Positions 38,189-48,659 of a stretch of DNA of 64,000 nucleotides are shown here, piece after piece. The notes under the pieces are model-generated. The model ran no database searches and was not told the origin of the DNA. It saw nothing but the letters and a program-made list of their open reading frames with translations. The position numbers and the translations under genes are program-made. The DNA is from Citrobacter youngae ATCC 29220 (GTDB taxonomy: Bacteria; Pseudomonadota; Gammaproteobacteria; Enterobacterales; Enterobacteriaceae). Numbering within the stretch: the stretch's first letter is position 1; each line of letters opens with the position of its first letter. Location of the stretch: contig NZ_GG730299.1 in the NCBI RefSeq assembly GCF_000155975.1, forward strand, positions 1,830,882-1,894,881, in the 5' to 3' direction.

Positions 38189-38707
38189 ATGGTAGATAAA
38201 CGCGAATCCTATACAAAAGAAGACCTTCTTGCCTCTGGTCGCGGTGAGCTGTTTGGCGCAAAAGGCCCACAACTGCCTGCGCCAAGCATGCTGATGATGG
38301 ACCGTGTCATCAAGATGACCGAAACCGGTGGCAACTTTGACAAAGGTTATGTTGAAGCTGAACTGGATATCAACCCGGACCTGTGGTTCTTCGGATGCCA
38401 TTTCATCGGCGATCCGGTAATGCCAGGCTGTCTGGGTCTGGATGCCATGTGGCAGCTGGTGGGATTCTATCTCGGATGGCTGGGCGGGGAAGGTAAAGGC
38501 CGCGCGCTGGGCGTAGGCGAAGTGAAATTCACCGGTCAGGTTCTGCCGACCGCGAAGAAAGTCACCTATCGCATTCACTTCAAACGCATCGTTAACCGTC
38601 GCCTGATCATGGGCCTGGCCGATGGCGAAGTGCTGGTTGACGGTCGTCTGATCTACACCGCAAACGATCTGAAAGTGGGTCTGTTCCAGGACACTTCCGC
38701 GTTCTAA
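38189..38707 (+). CDS. fabA: 3-hydroxydecanoyl-ACP dehydratase/isomerase FabA
   Basis: Makes the cis-3-decenoyl-ACP that starts unsaturated fatty acid synthesis. The 172 residues form a hot-dog fold dimer. The active-site His71 ([12 protein letters not shown]) and Asp85 (LGLDAMWQ) are in place. ATG 38189 begins the conserved [12 protein letters not shown]; the frame runs open through the 3' end of lonH, which is coincidental. Positive control by FadR and repression by FabR are expected from the sites upstream. Confidence 0.98.
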   Translation: MVDKRESYTKEDLLASGRGELFGAKGPQLPAPSMLMMDRVIKMTETGGNFDKGYVEAELDINPDLWFFGCHFIGDPVMPGCLGLDAMWQLVGFYLGWLGGEGKGRALGVGEVKFTGQVLPTAKKVTYRIHFKRIVNRRLIMGLADGEVLVDGRLIYTANDLKVGLFQDTSAF

Positions 38708-38778
38708 TCACAGACTGACTATAGGCCTGACACGATGCCTGGCGTCGCCCTCGGGTACTTATCAGCTCTGTAAAAGGC

Positions 38779-38808
38779 GAAACCTCCGCGCTGCGGAGGT
38801 TTCTTTTA
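38779..38808 (+). terminator. Terminator of fabA (possibly shared with rmf)
   Basis: An 11-bp perfect stem GAAACCTCCGC/GCGGAGGTTTC with a three-base loop is followed by TTTTAT. The complementary strand has TTTT shortly after the stem and may also end the convergent rmf transcript. Confidence 0.92.
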
Positions 38809-38823
38809 TCTAAAGAGACAGAA

Positions 38824-38991
38824 TCAGGCCATTAACACCCTATCCCCCATGGCTTCTCGCCAGCCTCCCAGCCAGTATGACCTTTGATTCAGCGTCTGAT
38901 AGGGACACATTTCTTTTGAGCGTCCGGCAATGCCGGCCTGATAACCACGTTGATGTGCCCGTTCCAGGCGATCTCGTTTTTGTCTCTTCAT
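38824..38991 (-). CDS. rmf: Ribosome modulation factor Rmf
   Basis: A 55-residue basic protein, MKRQKRDRLERAHQRGYQAG at the start, that binds 30S subunits near the anti-Shine-Dalgarno end and drives formation of inactive 100S ribosome dimers in stationary phase. The conserved GRSKEMCPYQ and WLGGWREAM segments are complete. GAGGC precedes the ATG. It sits between fabA and pqiC as in E. coli, on the pqi strand, and has its own upstream region of about 190 bases after the pqi terminator. Confidence 0.97.
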   Translation of the reverse strand: MKRQKRDRLERAHQRGYQAGIAGRSKEMCPYQTLNQRSYWLGGWREAMGDRVLMA

Positions 38992-39189
38992 GCCTCGTTT
39001 CCCTCATCTTTAGTTCTGGTGGAAAAGAAAACAGTGATTACTAAGTGTGCAATCACACTAAACGAATACCCCTAAACATCAGGCTCGTCAATGCGCAAAA
39101 TTCACGCCAGTGTCATATTTGTGAGCTACCCGCTAAATCATTTGTACAAAAAAAATCAGTCAGAACAGTTATCTCCGCGGCTAAAAAAA

Positions 39190-39227
39190 TAAAAAAAGCC
39201 GCCCCGGGCCATGAGCCAGGGGCGGCA
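39190..39227 (-). terminator. Terminator of pqiABC
   Basis: On the minus strand a GCCGCCCC/GGGGCGGC stem with a 13-base loop is followed by seven Ts, about 20 bases past the pqiC stop. Confidence 0.9.
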
Positions 39228-39247
39228 TAATTTACAATTATTTAAGC

Positions 39248-39811
39248 TTACGGAATGCGTTTCAGCTCCTGCGCAATTGCCGTCGCTTCCTGACTCCAGG
39301 CGTTGGCCAGCACTTTCACCATTTCATCATAGCCGTCTTTGGTTTGCACAGCTTCGATGTGGAATGGGCGCTTAATCAATTGCCCCTGGTGATTCAGCAA
39401 CCATTCACCGCTCACGATAACCTTGCCATCGTATCGGCCATGGAAACCGGTCACCGTGACGTTCAGTGTATCCTGGGTGCTTCCCAGCGGCTGCGAAGCG
39501 ACGACCCATCCAGGCAACTGCATACTAAGGTTCGTCACCAGAGTATTGCGTAATTGCTGATCTAAAGGGCTGGCCCAGAGATTGTTATTAGCTATCACAT
39601 ATTGAACATCGCTGGTCTGGTAAACCACCCCATTACCCGCCAGATAGTCAGGCACAGCAACCTGCTCGACCCACAGCAGACGATTACCCTGGTTGGCGGT
39701 GCTCTGAACGCCCCCTTGCGCGATAGGGAGCTGGTAATAGCTTTTATTTTCTCCGCTGGAGCTGCATGACGTCAGCCAGACCGCCATCATCACCACTAGC
39801 CACTTTTTCAT
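39248..39811 (-). CDS. pqiC: Outer-membrane lipoprotein PqiC
   Basis: Lipoprotein component of the Pqi intermembrane lipid-transport system. The 187 residues begin with a lipoprotein signal (MKKWLVVMMAVWLTSCSSSG) whose lipobox LTSC makes Cys16 the lipidated residue. The ABC-type auxiliary lipoprotein domain (DUF330) follows. In E. coli it anchors the PqiB tube to the outer membrane. The start overlaps the pqiB stop by four bases (ATGA), implying translational coupling. Confidence 0.95.
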   Translation of the reverse strand: MKKWLVVMMAVWLTSCSSSGENKSYYQLPIAQGGVQSTANQGNRLLWVEQVAVPDYLAGNGVVYQTSDVQYVIANNNLWASPLDQQLRNTLVTNLSMQLPGWVVASQPLGSTQDTLNVTVTGFHGRYDGKVIVSGEWLLNHQGQLIKRPFHIEAVQTKDGYDEMVKVLANAWSQEATAIAQELKRIP

Positions 39812-41448
39812 TGTTTCGCCCTCTTCGGCTCTGGATCTTTTTTGTCCTTCGCTTCAAACACCAGCGCATTGCTCTTATCATTCAGCGTTTTCAGTACCGG
39901 CTGCAGTTCACGCAGTACCTGATCAAGACGCTGCATATCCGCCACCATCTTGTTGTAGGCTGCAGACCCTGGCTGGAAGCCCTGCATGCTACGATTAAGT
40001 TCCCGCAACGTCGTTTGCATATCCGCCGGAAGATCCTGCATCGACTTGCTGGACGTAATCTTATTCATGTTGTCCAGCGTGGTTTGCAGATGCTTCATCG
40101 TGCGCTGGCTTTCCGATAACGTATTGGTCGCCTGCTCAATCATCGGGTTCAGCGGCAGATTATTAATCTTATCCAGCGCGTCCATCAGGCGCTGCTGGAT
40201 CTGCGCCAGACCACCGCTCACGGTTGGGATAATCTGATAACCATTAAATTCGCGTACACCGGTAATCGGCGGTTCTTTCGGGTAGAAGTCGAGATCGACA
40301 TACAACGCCCCGGTCACCAGGTTCCCGGTTTTCAGCGATGCCCGTAATCCGCGTTTGAGCAGTTCCGCCAGATGGGCGCCAACGTCCGTCTCTTCGCCCA
40401 GCTGTGCTTTCAGGCGCTCAGGCTCAATGCGTACCAGCACCGGAATGCGGTAATCATTGTTAAATACCTGACGCATGTTCGGTGAGAAGAACGGTACTTT
40501 ACTCACCGTACCCAGACGGATGCCGCGGAATTCCAGCGGCGCGCCTGGCTGCAGGCCACGAATCGAATCTTTAAAGAACATCAGGTAGTCAATGTGATCG
40601 GTATACAGGGAATCCTGAATACTTTTTTGATCGTCATAAAGATTAAACGCGGACTGCTGCCCAACCGGCTCACCTTGTTCTAAACCTTCTGGCACATCAA
40701 AACTTACGCCACCGCCAAACAGCGTGGAGAGCGATCCCATTTCCACGCGCATGCCTGCCGAAGTAAGATCCACGGCGATCCCACTGTCTTTCCAGAAACG
40801 CACATTGCTGGTGACCAGGCGATCGTTAGGCGCATTAATGAAAAGCTGGTAGCTGATAGTACGCTTTTGCGCATCAAAGGTGCTGGTCTCAACCGACCCC
40901 ACGCGATATCCACGGAACAATACCGGATCGCCCGGGCTCAACTGACCGGCCTTTTTGCTATCAAGAATTACGCGGATCCCTTTCGCATCTGGCGGTGCCA
41001 GCGGCGGTGAGTCCAGCAGTTGGTAATTTTCCAGCTTGTTACCTTTATTGCCGGGTTGCAGTTCAATATAAGCCCCGGACAATAGCGTGCCCAGGCCGCT
41101 GATACCTTCACGTCCAACCTGCGGCTTCACCACCCAAAAGACAGAATCTTTGTGCAGCAGCTTTTCCATTCCGGAGTTCAGGCGGGCTTTAATCTCCACA
41201 TGGGTTAAATCATCCGTCAGGGTCGCGCTCTCAACGATGCCGACATCCACGCTACGGCTTTTAATCGTCGTTTTGCCCCCTTCAATCCCTTCGGCATTGG
41301 TGGTAATCAGCGTGACTTCCGGCCCCTGATGGCTGTAGTGATAAAACAGGACCCACGCGCCAATGAGCGCAGTAACGATCGGGAATATCCACACGGGCGA
41401 CCAGTTTTTCACCTTCTGCACTTTGGCTTCCCCACTTTTAGATTCCAT
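39808..41448 (-). CDS. pqiB: MCE-domain tunnel protein PqiB
   Basis: Single-pass inner-membrane protein with three MCE domains that stack into a hydrophobic tunnel spanning the periplasm. The 546 residues start at MESKSGEAKV with one membrane segment (about 19-38) and end in a long coiled-coil (LDKINNLPLNPMIEQATNTL onward) that forms the needle. MCE repeats begin near residues 45, 160 and 285. ATG 41448, four bases after the pqiA stop, matches the E. coli N terminus; 20 extra codons upstream lie within pqiA. Confidence 0.96.
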   Translation of the reverse strand: MESKSGEAKVQKVKNWSPVWIFPIVTALIGAWVLFYHYSHQGPEVTLITTNAEGIEGGKTTIKSRSVDVGIVESATLTDDLTHVEIKARLNSGMEKLLHKDSVFWVVKPQVGREGISGLGTLLSGAYIELQPGNKGNKLENYQLLDSPPLAPPDAKGIRVILDSKKAGQLSPGDPVLFRGYRVGSVETSTFDAQKRTISYQLFINAPNDRLVTSNVRFWKDSGIAVDLTSAGMRVEMGSLSTLFGGGVSFDVPEGLEQGEPVGQQSAFNLYDDQKSIQDSLYTDHIDYLMFFKDSIRGLQPGAPLEFRGIRLGTVSKVPFFSPNMRQVFNNDYRIPVLVRIEPERLKAQLGEETDVGAHLAELLKRGLRASLKTGNLVTGALYVDLDFYPKEPPITGVREFNGYQIIPTVSGGLAQIQQRLMDALDKINNLPLNPMIEQATNTLSESQRTMKHLQTTLDNMNKITSSKSMQDLPADMQTTLRELNRSMQGFQPGSAAYNKMVADMQRLDQVLRELQPVLKTLNDKSNALVFEAKDKKDPEPKRAKQ

Positions 41449-41452
41449 GCTG

Positions 41453-42706
41453 TCAGGACTCCTCATGATCTGGTTCTGGTTCACGGTCCCACGACAGACG
41501 CGGATCAAATGTCATCGCAGAAAACATTGTCATAATGACGACTAAAGCAAACATCAAAGCACCCATAGCAGGATAAATGTTCATTAACCCTCCCATGCGC
41601 ACCAGCGCAGAGAGTACCGCAATCACAAAAACGTCGATCATTGACCAGCGACCGACAAATTCCACCACTTCATAAATCAAGTGCATACGTTCACTGTCAC
41701 GTTTGCCGTGCCCTTTGGCATCCCAACATAGCCAGGCAATGGCGATCATTTTCAACGTCGGCACCATAATACTGGCGATAAAGATAACCGCCGCCACCGG
41801 ATAAGAGCCTTCGCTCCAGATCAAAACCACACCCTCAAGAATTGTTGACGGCAACTTGGAGCCGAGCAGATCGGTAATCATGATCGGCAGGATGTTGGCA
41901 GGAAGATAAAGCATGACCGACGTGAACAATAACGCCATCGTCCATTGCAAACTGTTTTTGCGACGCACGTAGCCTTTCGTGCCGCAGCGCGGGCACACGG
42001 GTTCGTCAGCGGGAAGAATCGCAGTACAGCAGGAACAGGAGCGCAGCCCCTGTCGGATACCGGGCACGCCTGGCTTTAAGTCCTGGTTAATAGCAGGCAT
42101 TGGCGCAATATCATCCCACAGCCAGCGGCGGTCAACACACTGGAATGCACGTAGCTGTAGAACACAAAAGAAGCACCACGGGATGAAACTGCTGCCCACG
42201 CCGATATCGCCGTAAGCCATGAGCTTAACGAAACTCACCAGCACGCCAGCGAGGAAGATTTCCGCCATCCCCCAGCTTTTTAACTGGAACAGAACACGCG
42301 CAAGACCCGCCTTAAGTCTGTCGGGCATCTCCACCCGATTCACCAGCAGCAGAATAGTCAGCAGGCAAAACGCCGGAACCAACTGAACGAATAATATAAA
42401 GAAAGTGCCGAGGCTGGCGTAGTCTTCGGAAAAGAGAACGCTGGGGATTTCCAGCAACGTGGCTTCGCTGGCCACCCCTGCGACATTCATATTCACAAAG
42501 GGAAAGAGGTTTGACAAAAGCAGCATAAATAATGCTGCTAATACATAGGCGGTAGGACGCTGCCGTGGCGCGTCCCACTCAACCGTTAACGTAGTGCCAC
42601 ATCGTGGACATGCCGCTTTCTGACCATGCTCAAGGCGAGGTAACGCCACCAGCATGTCACACTGCGAGCACAGAATATGCTTCGCGGCATGGTGATGTTC
42701 GCACAT
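41453..42706 (-). CDS. pqiA: Paraquat-inducible membrane protein PqiA
   Basis: A 417-residue polytopic inner-membrane protein with two homologous halves. Each half starts with a zinc-ribbon-like cysteine motif (CSQCDMLV...CPRC near the N terminus and CCTAILPADEPVCPRCG in mid-protein) followed by four membrane helices. It forms the inner-membrane part of the PqiABC lipid-transport pathway, induced by superoxide through SoxRS in E. coli. AAGGAG lies before the ATG. It is 15 bases downstream of uup on the same strand. Confidence 0.96.
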   Translation of the reverse strand: MCEHHHAAKHILCSQCDMLVALPRLEHGQKAACPRCGTTLTVEWDAPRQRPTAYVLAALFMLLLSNLFPFVNMNVAGVASEATLLEIPSVLFSEDYASLGTFFILFVQLVPAFCLLTILLLVNRVEMPDRLKAGLARVLFQLKSWGMAEIFLAGVLVSFVKLMAYGDIGVGSSFIPWCFFCVLQLRAFQCVDRRWLWDDIAPMPAINQDLKPGVPGIRQGLRSCSCCTAILPADEPVCPRCGTKGYVRRKNSLQWTMALLFTSVMLYLPANILPIMITDLLGSKLPSTILEGVVLIWSEGSYPVAAVIFIASIMVPTLKMIAIAWLCWDAKGHGKRDSERMHLIYEVVEFVGRWSMIDVFVIAVLSALVRMGGLMNIYPAMGALMFALVVIMTMFSAMTFDPRLSWDREPEPDHEES

Positions 42707-42721
42707 ATGTGCTCCTTTAAA

Positions 42722-44629
42722 TTATGCGCCACTCTTCAAAGACTCAAGATACTCCCAGCGCTCAAAGGCTTGCTCAAGTTCTTGTTCCGCTTCGTTCAGA
42801 TTAGCTAATACCTGTTGCGTTTGCTCATGCGGCTGACTGAAAAAAGCGGCGTCAGCAACCTGAGCTTGTAATGCTTCCAGTTTAGCTTCCAGTTCTTCAA
42901 GCAGCGCGGGGAGCAGCTCCAGTTCGCGCTGCAGTTTATAGCTTAGTTTGCTCGTGCCACGTTTGACAATTTCTGCTTTAGGAGCAACGGCTTCCTCTGT
43001 TTTTTTCGCGATCGGCTGTTTAAACGCCACATACTGCGATTGCTGGCTGCGCGCGTCATGGTAACCGCCGACATAACGCCCAATTTTACCGCCGCCTTCG
43101 AAGATCCAGCATTCGGTAACGGTATTATCCACAAACTGACGGTCGTGGCTCACCAGCAGTACGGTGCCCTGGTAGCTATCAATCAGCTCTTCAAGAAGTT
43201 CCAGCGTTTCGACGTCAAGATCGTTCGTTGGTTCATCAAGAATTAAAAGATTGCTGGGTTTCAGAAAAAGACGCGCCAGCAGCAGGCGATTGCGTTCCCC
43301 GCCGGAGAGCGCTCGCACCGGCGTCATCGCCCGTTTCGGATGGAACAGGAAGTCCTGTAGGTAGCCCAGCACATGGCGCGGTTTACCGTTAACCATCACC
43401 TCTTGCTTACCTTCAGCCAGATTGTCCATCACGGTTTTATCCGGATCCAGTTCAGCACGGTGCTGATCGAAATAGGCCACTTCCAGCTTGGTTCCGACAT
43501 GGATGCGTCCGCTGTCAGCCTGCAGTTGGCCTAACATCAATTTGAGCAGCGTCGTCTTGCCGCAGCCGTTAGGGCCAATTAACGCAATTTTGTCGCTGCG
43601 CTGTACCTGCGCGGAAAAATCTTTTACCAGTTGCTTACCATCAACCTGATAATCAACATTCTCCATTTCGAAGACAATCTTGCCCGAACGGCTCGCCTCT
43701 TCGACCTGCATCTTCGCCGTGCCCATCACTTCGCGGCGTTCACCGCGCTCGCGACGCATTGCTTTCAGCGCACGCACGCGGCCTTCGTTACGGGTACGAC
43801 GCGCTTTGATACCCTGACGGATCCAAACTTCTTCCTGCGCCAGCTTGCGATCAAACTCCGCGTTTTGTAACTCTTCTACCCGCAGCGCCTCTTCTTTTTC
43901 CAGCAGATACTGATCGTAGTTGCCTGGATACGTCACCAGCTTGCCACGGTCAAGATCGACAATACGCGTCGCCATATTGCGAATAAATGAACGGTCGTGG
44001 GAAATGAAAATGATTGTCCCATTGAAGGATTTCAGGAACCCTTCCAGCCAGTCGATAGTTTCAATGTCCAGGTGGTTCGTCGGTTCATCCAGCAACAGTA
44101 CGCGCGGATTACTCACCAACGCACGGCCCAGCGCCGCTTTACGCAGCCAACCACCAGACAGCGAAGACAGCGCGGCATTGGGGTCCAGCCCCAGCTGCGC
44201 CAGCACTTCATTTATCCGACTTTCGAGCTGCCACAGATTGTGGTGATCGAGCATTTCCTGAACCCGCGCCATTTCATTCAGATTTTTGTCGCTCGGGTCG
44301 GTCATCACCAGGCGTGAAATATCATGATAACGCTTCAGATATTCGGCCTGTTCCTCAATACCTTCGGCAACGAAGTCATAGACGCTGCCCTCGACGTTAC
44401 GCGGCGGATCCTGTTGCAGACGCGCCACAACCAGGTCCTGCTCATAAATAATACGCCCATCGTCAAGACCCTGTTCACGGTTCAGGATCTTCATCAGCGT
44501 CGACTTGCCCGCGCCGTTACGGCCTACCAGGCAGACGCGCTCGTTATCTTCGATATGCAGTTCCGCATTATCAAGAAGCGGCGCATCGCTGAACGACAGC
44601 CACGCGCCATGCATACTGATCAATGACAT
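42722..44629 (-). CDS. uup: ABC-F ATPase Uup
   Basis: Soluble ABC-F protein of 635 residues that affects transposon excision, replication-fork tolerance and ribosome function. Two ATPase domains are complete: Walker A GRNGAGKST and GPNGCGKTT, signatures LSGGWLRKAALGRAL and LSGGERNRLLLARL, and Walker B LLLDEPTNHLD and LILDEPTNDLD. A C-terminal coiled-coil (about 555-635, LPALLEELEAKLEALQ) binds DNA. It lies 12 bases after rlmL, probably co-transcribed. Confidence 0.97.
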   Translation of the reverse strand: MSLISMHGAWLSFSDAPLLDNAELHIEDNERVCLVGRNGAGKSTLMKILNREQGLDDGRIIYEQDLVVARLQQDPPRNVEGSVYDFVAEGIEEQAEYLKRYHDISRLVMTDPSDKNLNEMARVQEMLDHHNLWQLESRINEVLAQLGLDPNAALSSLSGGWLRKAALGRALVSNPRVLLLDEPTNHLDIETIDWLEGFLKSFNGTIIFISHDRSFIRNMATRIVDLDRGKLVTYPGNYDQYLLEKEEALRVEELQNAEFDRKLAQEEVWIRQGIKARRTRNEGRVRALKAMRRERGERREVMGTAKMQVEEASRSGKIVFEMENVDYQVDGKQLVKDFSAQVQRSDKIALIGPNGCGKTTLLKLMLGQLQADSGRIHVGTKLEVAYFDQHRAELDPDKTVMDNLAEGKQEVMVNGKPRHVLGYLQDFLFHPKRAMTPVRALSGGERNRLLLARLFLKPSNLLILDEPTNDLDVETLELLEELIDSYQGTVLLVSHDRQFVDNTVTECWIFEGGGKIGRYVGGYHDARSQQSQYVAFKQPIAKKTEEAVAPKAEIVKRGTSKLSYKLQRELELLPALLEELEAKLEALQAQVADAAFFSQPHEQTQQVLANLNEAEQELEQAFERWEYLESLKSGA

Positions 44630-44641
44630 TTACTTATCCTT

Positions 44642-46750
44642 TCAGGCTGCGGTAATCAGCCAGCAGTTGTGGATCTGACGGTTACGGGCAAAGTCCTGGG
44701 AAAGCGTTTTTTGGGTAATTTCTTGTGCTTTCAATCCCAGTTCAGCCAGGCCGTCGAGATCCATACGGAATCCACGTTTGTTGTTGGAGAACATGATCGT
44801 GCCTTCTTTGCGTAACAGGCGTTTCAGATCTCTCATCAGCGCAAGGTGATCGCGCTGCACATCAAACGAGTCTTCCATACGTTTTGAGTTAGAGAACGTA
44901 GGTGGATCGATAAAAATCAGATCGAACTGTTCATTGGCATCACGCAGCCAGCCCAGGCAATCGGCCTGAATTAAACGGTGAGCGCGACCGCTCAGTCCGT
45001 TCAGACGCAGGTTACGCTCCGCCCATTCCAGGTAGGTACGCGACATATCAACCGTGGTGGTGCTACGCGCTCCGCCCAATCCGGCATGCACGCTGGCGCT
45101 ACCGGTGTAGGAGAACAAGTTAAGGAAATCCTTACCTTTACTCATCTGCCCCAGCATGCGGCGCGCAATGCGGTGATCGAGGAATAAGCCGGTATCAAGA
45201 TAGTCAGTCAGGTTCACCCACAGGCGCGCGTTGTACTCGCTTACCTCAATGAATTCACCCTTCTCATTCATCTTCTGATACTGGTTCTTGCCTTTCTGGC
45301 GTTCACGGGTTTTCAGCACCAGTTTATTTGGCGCGATTTCCAGTACCGACAGCGTGGCGGCAATGATATCGAACAGGCGTTGACGCGCTTTTTGCGCATC
45401 GACCGTTTTCGGCGGGGCGTATTCCTGCACCACGACCCAGTCACCGTAACGGTCCACTGCTACGTTGTATTCCGGCAGGTCGGCATCGTACAGGCGGTAG
45501 CATTCGATACCTTCCTGACGCGCCCATTTTTCCAGCTTCTTAATATTCTTGCGCAGGCGGTTGGCATAATCTTCCGCAACCGTGGCAGGCTTACTGTCGG
45601 CGGTGGCCTCTGCAACGTGATAGTTCTTCTGCACGCAATCCAGCGGACCATTTTTCGCTTTAAACTGCTTATCAGCACGTAATTGCAGGCTGCTGAGCAA
45701 ATCCGGCGAGGCGCTAAACAGGGACAGATTCCAGCCGCCAAACTGGTTTTTCATGGTGCGTCCCAGCAGGCTGTGCAGGGCAATCAGCGCCGGTTCGCTA
45801 TCCAGACGTTCACCGTATGGCGGGTTACTGATAACCGTCCCGTACGGTCCTTTCGGTAGCGGATTGCTCAATTTGGCCACATCTTTGACTTCAAACGTCA
45901 TCAGATCGGCAATACCGGCGCGACGGGCGTTACTGCGCGCTTTTTCAATCACGCGCGCGTCGCTGTCAGAACCATAAAAGTGCGAGGTATAATCTGCCAG
46001 ACCTTTACGCGCGCGCACCTGCGCTTCGGCTTTAACCTCTTGCCACACAGCGTCATCGTGCTGCGCCCAACCGCTAAAGCCCCAGTAGCCGCGGTGCAGG
46101 CCCGGCGCACGATCGGTTGCCCACATCGCCGCTTCAATCAGCAGCGTGCCGGAGCCGCACATCGGATCGAGTAACGGTGTGCCCGGCTGCCAGCCAGAAC
46201 GCATAACGATGGCGGCAGCCAGCGTTTCTTTAATCGGCGCCTGTCCTGCCCGATCGCGATAGCCACGCTGATGCAGACCATCACCGCTCAGATCGAGCGC
46301 AATGCTGGCGGTATCTTTATTCAGCCAGACGTTGATGCGCAGATCCGGAGATTCACGATCCACATTCGGACGCGGCAGATTTTTACGGGTAAAGGCGTCG
46401 ACAATCGCATCCTTTACCTTCAGCGCCCCGTACTGGCTATTACGAATGGTTTCGTTCAGACCGCTAAAATGCACCGCAAACGTCGCGCCCGGATTAAATA
46501 TCTCTGTCCAGTCGATTGCCTGAACACCGAGGTACAGATCAAGATCGCTGTAGACCTTGCACTCTCCCATCGGCAGGATAATGCGCGAGGCCAGGCGGCT
46601 CCACATCAGGCTCTGGTAAACAAGCCGCGTGTCGCCCTTAAAATGGACCCCACCCTGAACGACCTGACACTCCAGCGCGCCGAGGTTTTCCAGTTCAGTT
46701 TTTAACAGCTCTTCCAGCCCGCGGGCCGTACTGGCAAACAGAGAATTCAT
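44642..46750 (-). CDS. rlmL: Bifunctional 23S rRNA methyltransferase RlmKL
   Basis: The 702-residue fusion enzyme makes m2G2445 (N-terminal half, RlmL) and m7G2069 (C-terminal half, RlmK) in 23S rRNA. An N-terminal THUMP domain (about 45-155) precedes the first methyltransferase, with SAM motif [16 protein letters not shown] and catalytic SNPPYGERL. The second has [18 protein letters not shown] and [12 protein letters not shown]. It is divergent from ycbX. Confidence 0.97.
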   Translation of the reverse strand: MNSLFASTARGLEELLKTELENLGALECQVVQGGVHFKGDTRLVYQSLMWSRLASRIILPMGECKVYSDLDLYLGVQAIDWTEIFNPGATFAVHFSGLNETIRNSQYGALKVKDAIVDAFTRKNLPRPNVDRESPDLRINVWLNKDTASIALDLSGDGLHQRGYRDRAGQAPIKETLAAAIVMRSGWQPGTPLLDPMCGSGTLLIEAAMWATDRAPGLHRGYWGFSGWAQHDDAVWQEVKAEAQVRARKGLADYTSHFYGSDSDARVIEKARSNARRAGIADLMTFEVKDVAKLSNPLPKGPYGTVISNPPYGERLDSEPALIALHSLLGRTMKNQFGGWNLSLFSASPDLLSSLQLRADKQFKAKNGPLDCVQKNYHVAEATADSKPATVAEDYANRLRKNIKKLEKWARQEGIECYRLYDADLPEYNVAVDRYGDWVVVQEYAPPKTVDAQKARQRLFDIIAATLSVLEIAPNKLVLKTRERQKGKNQYQKMNEKGEFIEVSEYNARLWVNLTDYLDTGLFLDHRIARRMLGQMSKGKDFLNLFSYTGSASVHAGLGGARSTTTVDMSRTYLEWAERNLRLNGLSGRAHRLIQADCLGWLRDANEQFDLIFIDPPTFSNSKRMEDSFDVQRDHLALMRDLKRLLRKEGTIMFSNNKRGFRMDLDGLAELGLKAQEITQKTLSQDFARNRQIHNCWLITAA

Positions 46751-46848
46751 AATGTCACTTTTACTCCGAGAAAATTGCTGCGCATTATAGCTAATATGGG
46801 CGGTATGTCATAAAGTTGAAGGCTTATTTTCGCTTGAGGGGCTGTACA

Positions 46849-47955
46849 GTGGTCACGTTAACCCGACTTTTTATTCATCCGGTTAAATCAATGCGCGGTA
46901 TTGGGCTTACCCACGCTCTGGCAGACGTTAGCGGCCTTGCCTTTGATCGCATATTTATGATTACCGAACCCGACGGGACGTTCATTACCGCCCGACAGTT
47001 CCCGCAGATGGTGCGTTTTACCCCTTCCCCTTTCCACGATGGGTTACATCTTACGGCGCCAGACGGCAGCAGCGCGCTTGTGCGATTTGCCGACTTCGCC
47101 TCCCAAGATGCGCCGACCGAGGTATGGGGGAACCATTTTACCGCCCGCATCGCGCCGGCGGCGATCAACCAGTGGCTGAGCGCTTTTTTCTCTCGCGACG
47201 TGCAGCTGCGCTGGGTTGGCCCACAGTTGACGCGCCGGGTGAAGCGTCATGCTGATGTTCCTTTATCCTTTGCCGATGGTTATCCCTACCTTTTGGCTAA
47301 CGAAGCGTCACTGCGCGATGTGCAACAGCGCTGCCCGGCTAGCGTAAAAATGGAGCAGTTTCGCCCCAATCTGGTGGTTTCAGGCGCTGCCGCCTGGGAA
47401 GAAGATACCTGGAAAACGATCCGTATCGGCGACGTCATTTTTGACGTGGCAAAACCTTGTAGCCGCTGCATTTTCACCACCGTCAGCCCTGAGAAAGGCC
47501 AGAAACATCCGTCCGGCGAACCGCTGGCTACGCTGCAAACCTTCCGGACCGCGGTGGATAACGGCGATGTCGATTTCGGTCAGAATCTTATCGCGCGCAA
47601 CAGCGGCGTGATTCGCGTCGGCGACGAAGTCGAAATTCTCTCCACCGGCCCGGCCCGGGTATATGGCGCGGCAGAAACCGACGATACTGTTCCGGTGCAA
47701 CAACCCGATGCCACGGTGCTGATTGAGTGGCAGGGAAAAACCTTCCGCGGAAATAATCAGCAGGTATTGCTTGAACAGCTGGAAAACCAGGGTATCAGGA
47801 TCCCCTACTCATGTCGGGCGGGAATTTGCGGATGCTGTCGAATTCGACTGGTAGAAGGCGAAGTGAGTCCGCTGAAAAAATCAGCGATGGGAGATGACGG
47901 GACGATTCTGTGCTGCAGTTGTGTGCCCAAAACGGCAATCAGACTGGAAAGTTAA
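46849..47955 (+). CDS. ycbX: MOSC-domain molybdoenzyme YcbX with C-terminal 2Fe-2S domain
   Basis: N-hydroxylated purine detoxifying enzyme that depends on molybdenum cofactor and works with CysJ in E. coli. The 368 residues comprise MOSC_N and MOSC domains (about 1-265, with cofactor-binding cysteine in [11 protein letters not shown]) and a plant-type ferredoxin domain with Cys322, Cys327, Cys330 and a distal CCSC cluster. The start is GTG 46849 (V/M-V-T-L-T-R-L), aligning with E. coli MATLTRL and preceded by GAGGGG; the in-frame ATG 11 codons earlier has no good ribosome site. An extra Cys329 follows from ICGCC. Confidence 0.93.
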   Translation: MVTLTRLFIHPVKSMRGIGLTHALADVSGLAFDRIFMITEPDGTFITARQFPQMVRFTPSPFHDGLHLTAPDGSSALVRFADFASQDAPTEVWGNHFTARIAPAAINQWLSAFFSRDVQLRWVGPQLTRRVKRHADVPLSFADGYPYLLANEASLRDVQQRCPASVKMEQFRPNLVVSGAAAWEEDTWKTIRIGDVIFDVAKPCSRCIFTTVSPEKGQKHPSGEPLATLQTFRTAVDNGDVDFGQNLIARNSGVIRVGDEVEILSTGPARVYGAAETDDTVPVQQPDATVLIEWQGKTFRGNNQQVLLEQLENQGIRIPYSCRAGICGCCRIRLVEGEVSPLKKSAMGDDGTILCCSCVPKTAIRLES

Positions 47956-48494
47956 ACCGCCTGTTCAAGGCTGAAACTGTCGACAATTGCCTGCGGTTTC
48001 AGTCTGTCATTCATGATCTTAATTGCGTCGCCAAGCTGCATGGTTCGACCGGCAATCACCACGCCCGGTTGCGCAAGCAGACACAGCGCGGCGTTTTCAC
48101 CGGGCTCAACGACTAACAAATTTACCTGTTCATCGGTATCGCTTAAATCGACACAGGCAGCGTCACCCACCATTGGCGACCAGTTAATGTCATGCGCGAC
48201 AAAGTGCCAACTTTTTGGCATCTGCGGCTTAAGATAACGAATAGCCACCAGCGCATTGAGCACCAGCTCCGCTTTTTGTTCTTTCGCCAGATCCAGGTAG
48301 CGGCATTTTTCTTCAAAGGAAAAATAGAGCGCGGCGTCATCAACGCAAAATCCGGACGGAGAAAAAGCATCAGGCGTGAGCATTTTACGAGCAAAACGCG
48401 AACGGAATAACATACCATTGGCTAAATCGAGCATCATACGATCGTGCTCTTCATCATAATACCAGCGCCAGTTATCGTCGGGTTTAATTCGCAT
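47952..48494 (-). CDS. zapC: Z-ring associated protein ZapC
   Basis: Stabilises FtsZ polymers at midcell. The 180 residues start [20 protein letters not shown] and fit the ZapC family in length. It is cytoplasmic, with no membrane segment. The stop overlaps the convergent ycbX stop by four bases. It lies upstream of pyrD on the same strand in the reverse sense (pyrD is further along the plus strand), separated by 165 AT-rich bases. Confidence 0.95.
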   Translation of the reverse strand: MRIKPDDNWRWYYDEEHDRMMLDLANGMLFRSRFARKMLTPDAFSPSGFCVDDAALYFSFEEKCRYLDLAKEQKAELVLNALVAIRYLKPQMPKSWHFVAHDINWSPMVGDAACVDLSDTDEQVNLLVVEPGENAALCLLAQPGVVIAGRTMQLGDAIKIMNDRLKPQAIVDSFSLEQAV

Positions 48495-48659
48495 CAGTTT
48501 CTCTCCTTTCCTTTATCATCGCCATTACGACAGTATCCTTTTGCCGCTTCGTTTATTGCCCTAATAATAAAAGCTCAGAATGTTTAAATAAGCAACAGTA
48601 AAGGAATATAAAACAACCAGGGCCAGAAATAAAGCCCTGGATTGTGATTAAGGTAGCAT

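Noticed and set aside
39045..39230. A 61-codon open frame between rmf and pqiC
   Set aside because: It covers the rmf promoter region and the pqi terminator hairpin; no ribosome site and no homology recognised.
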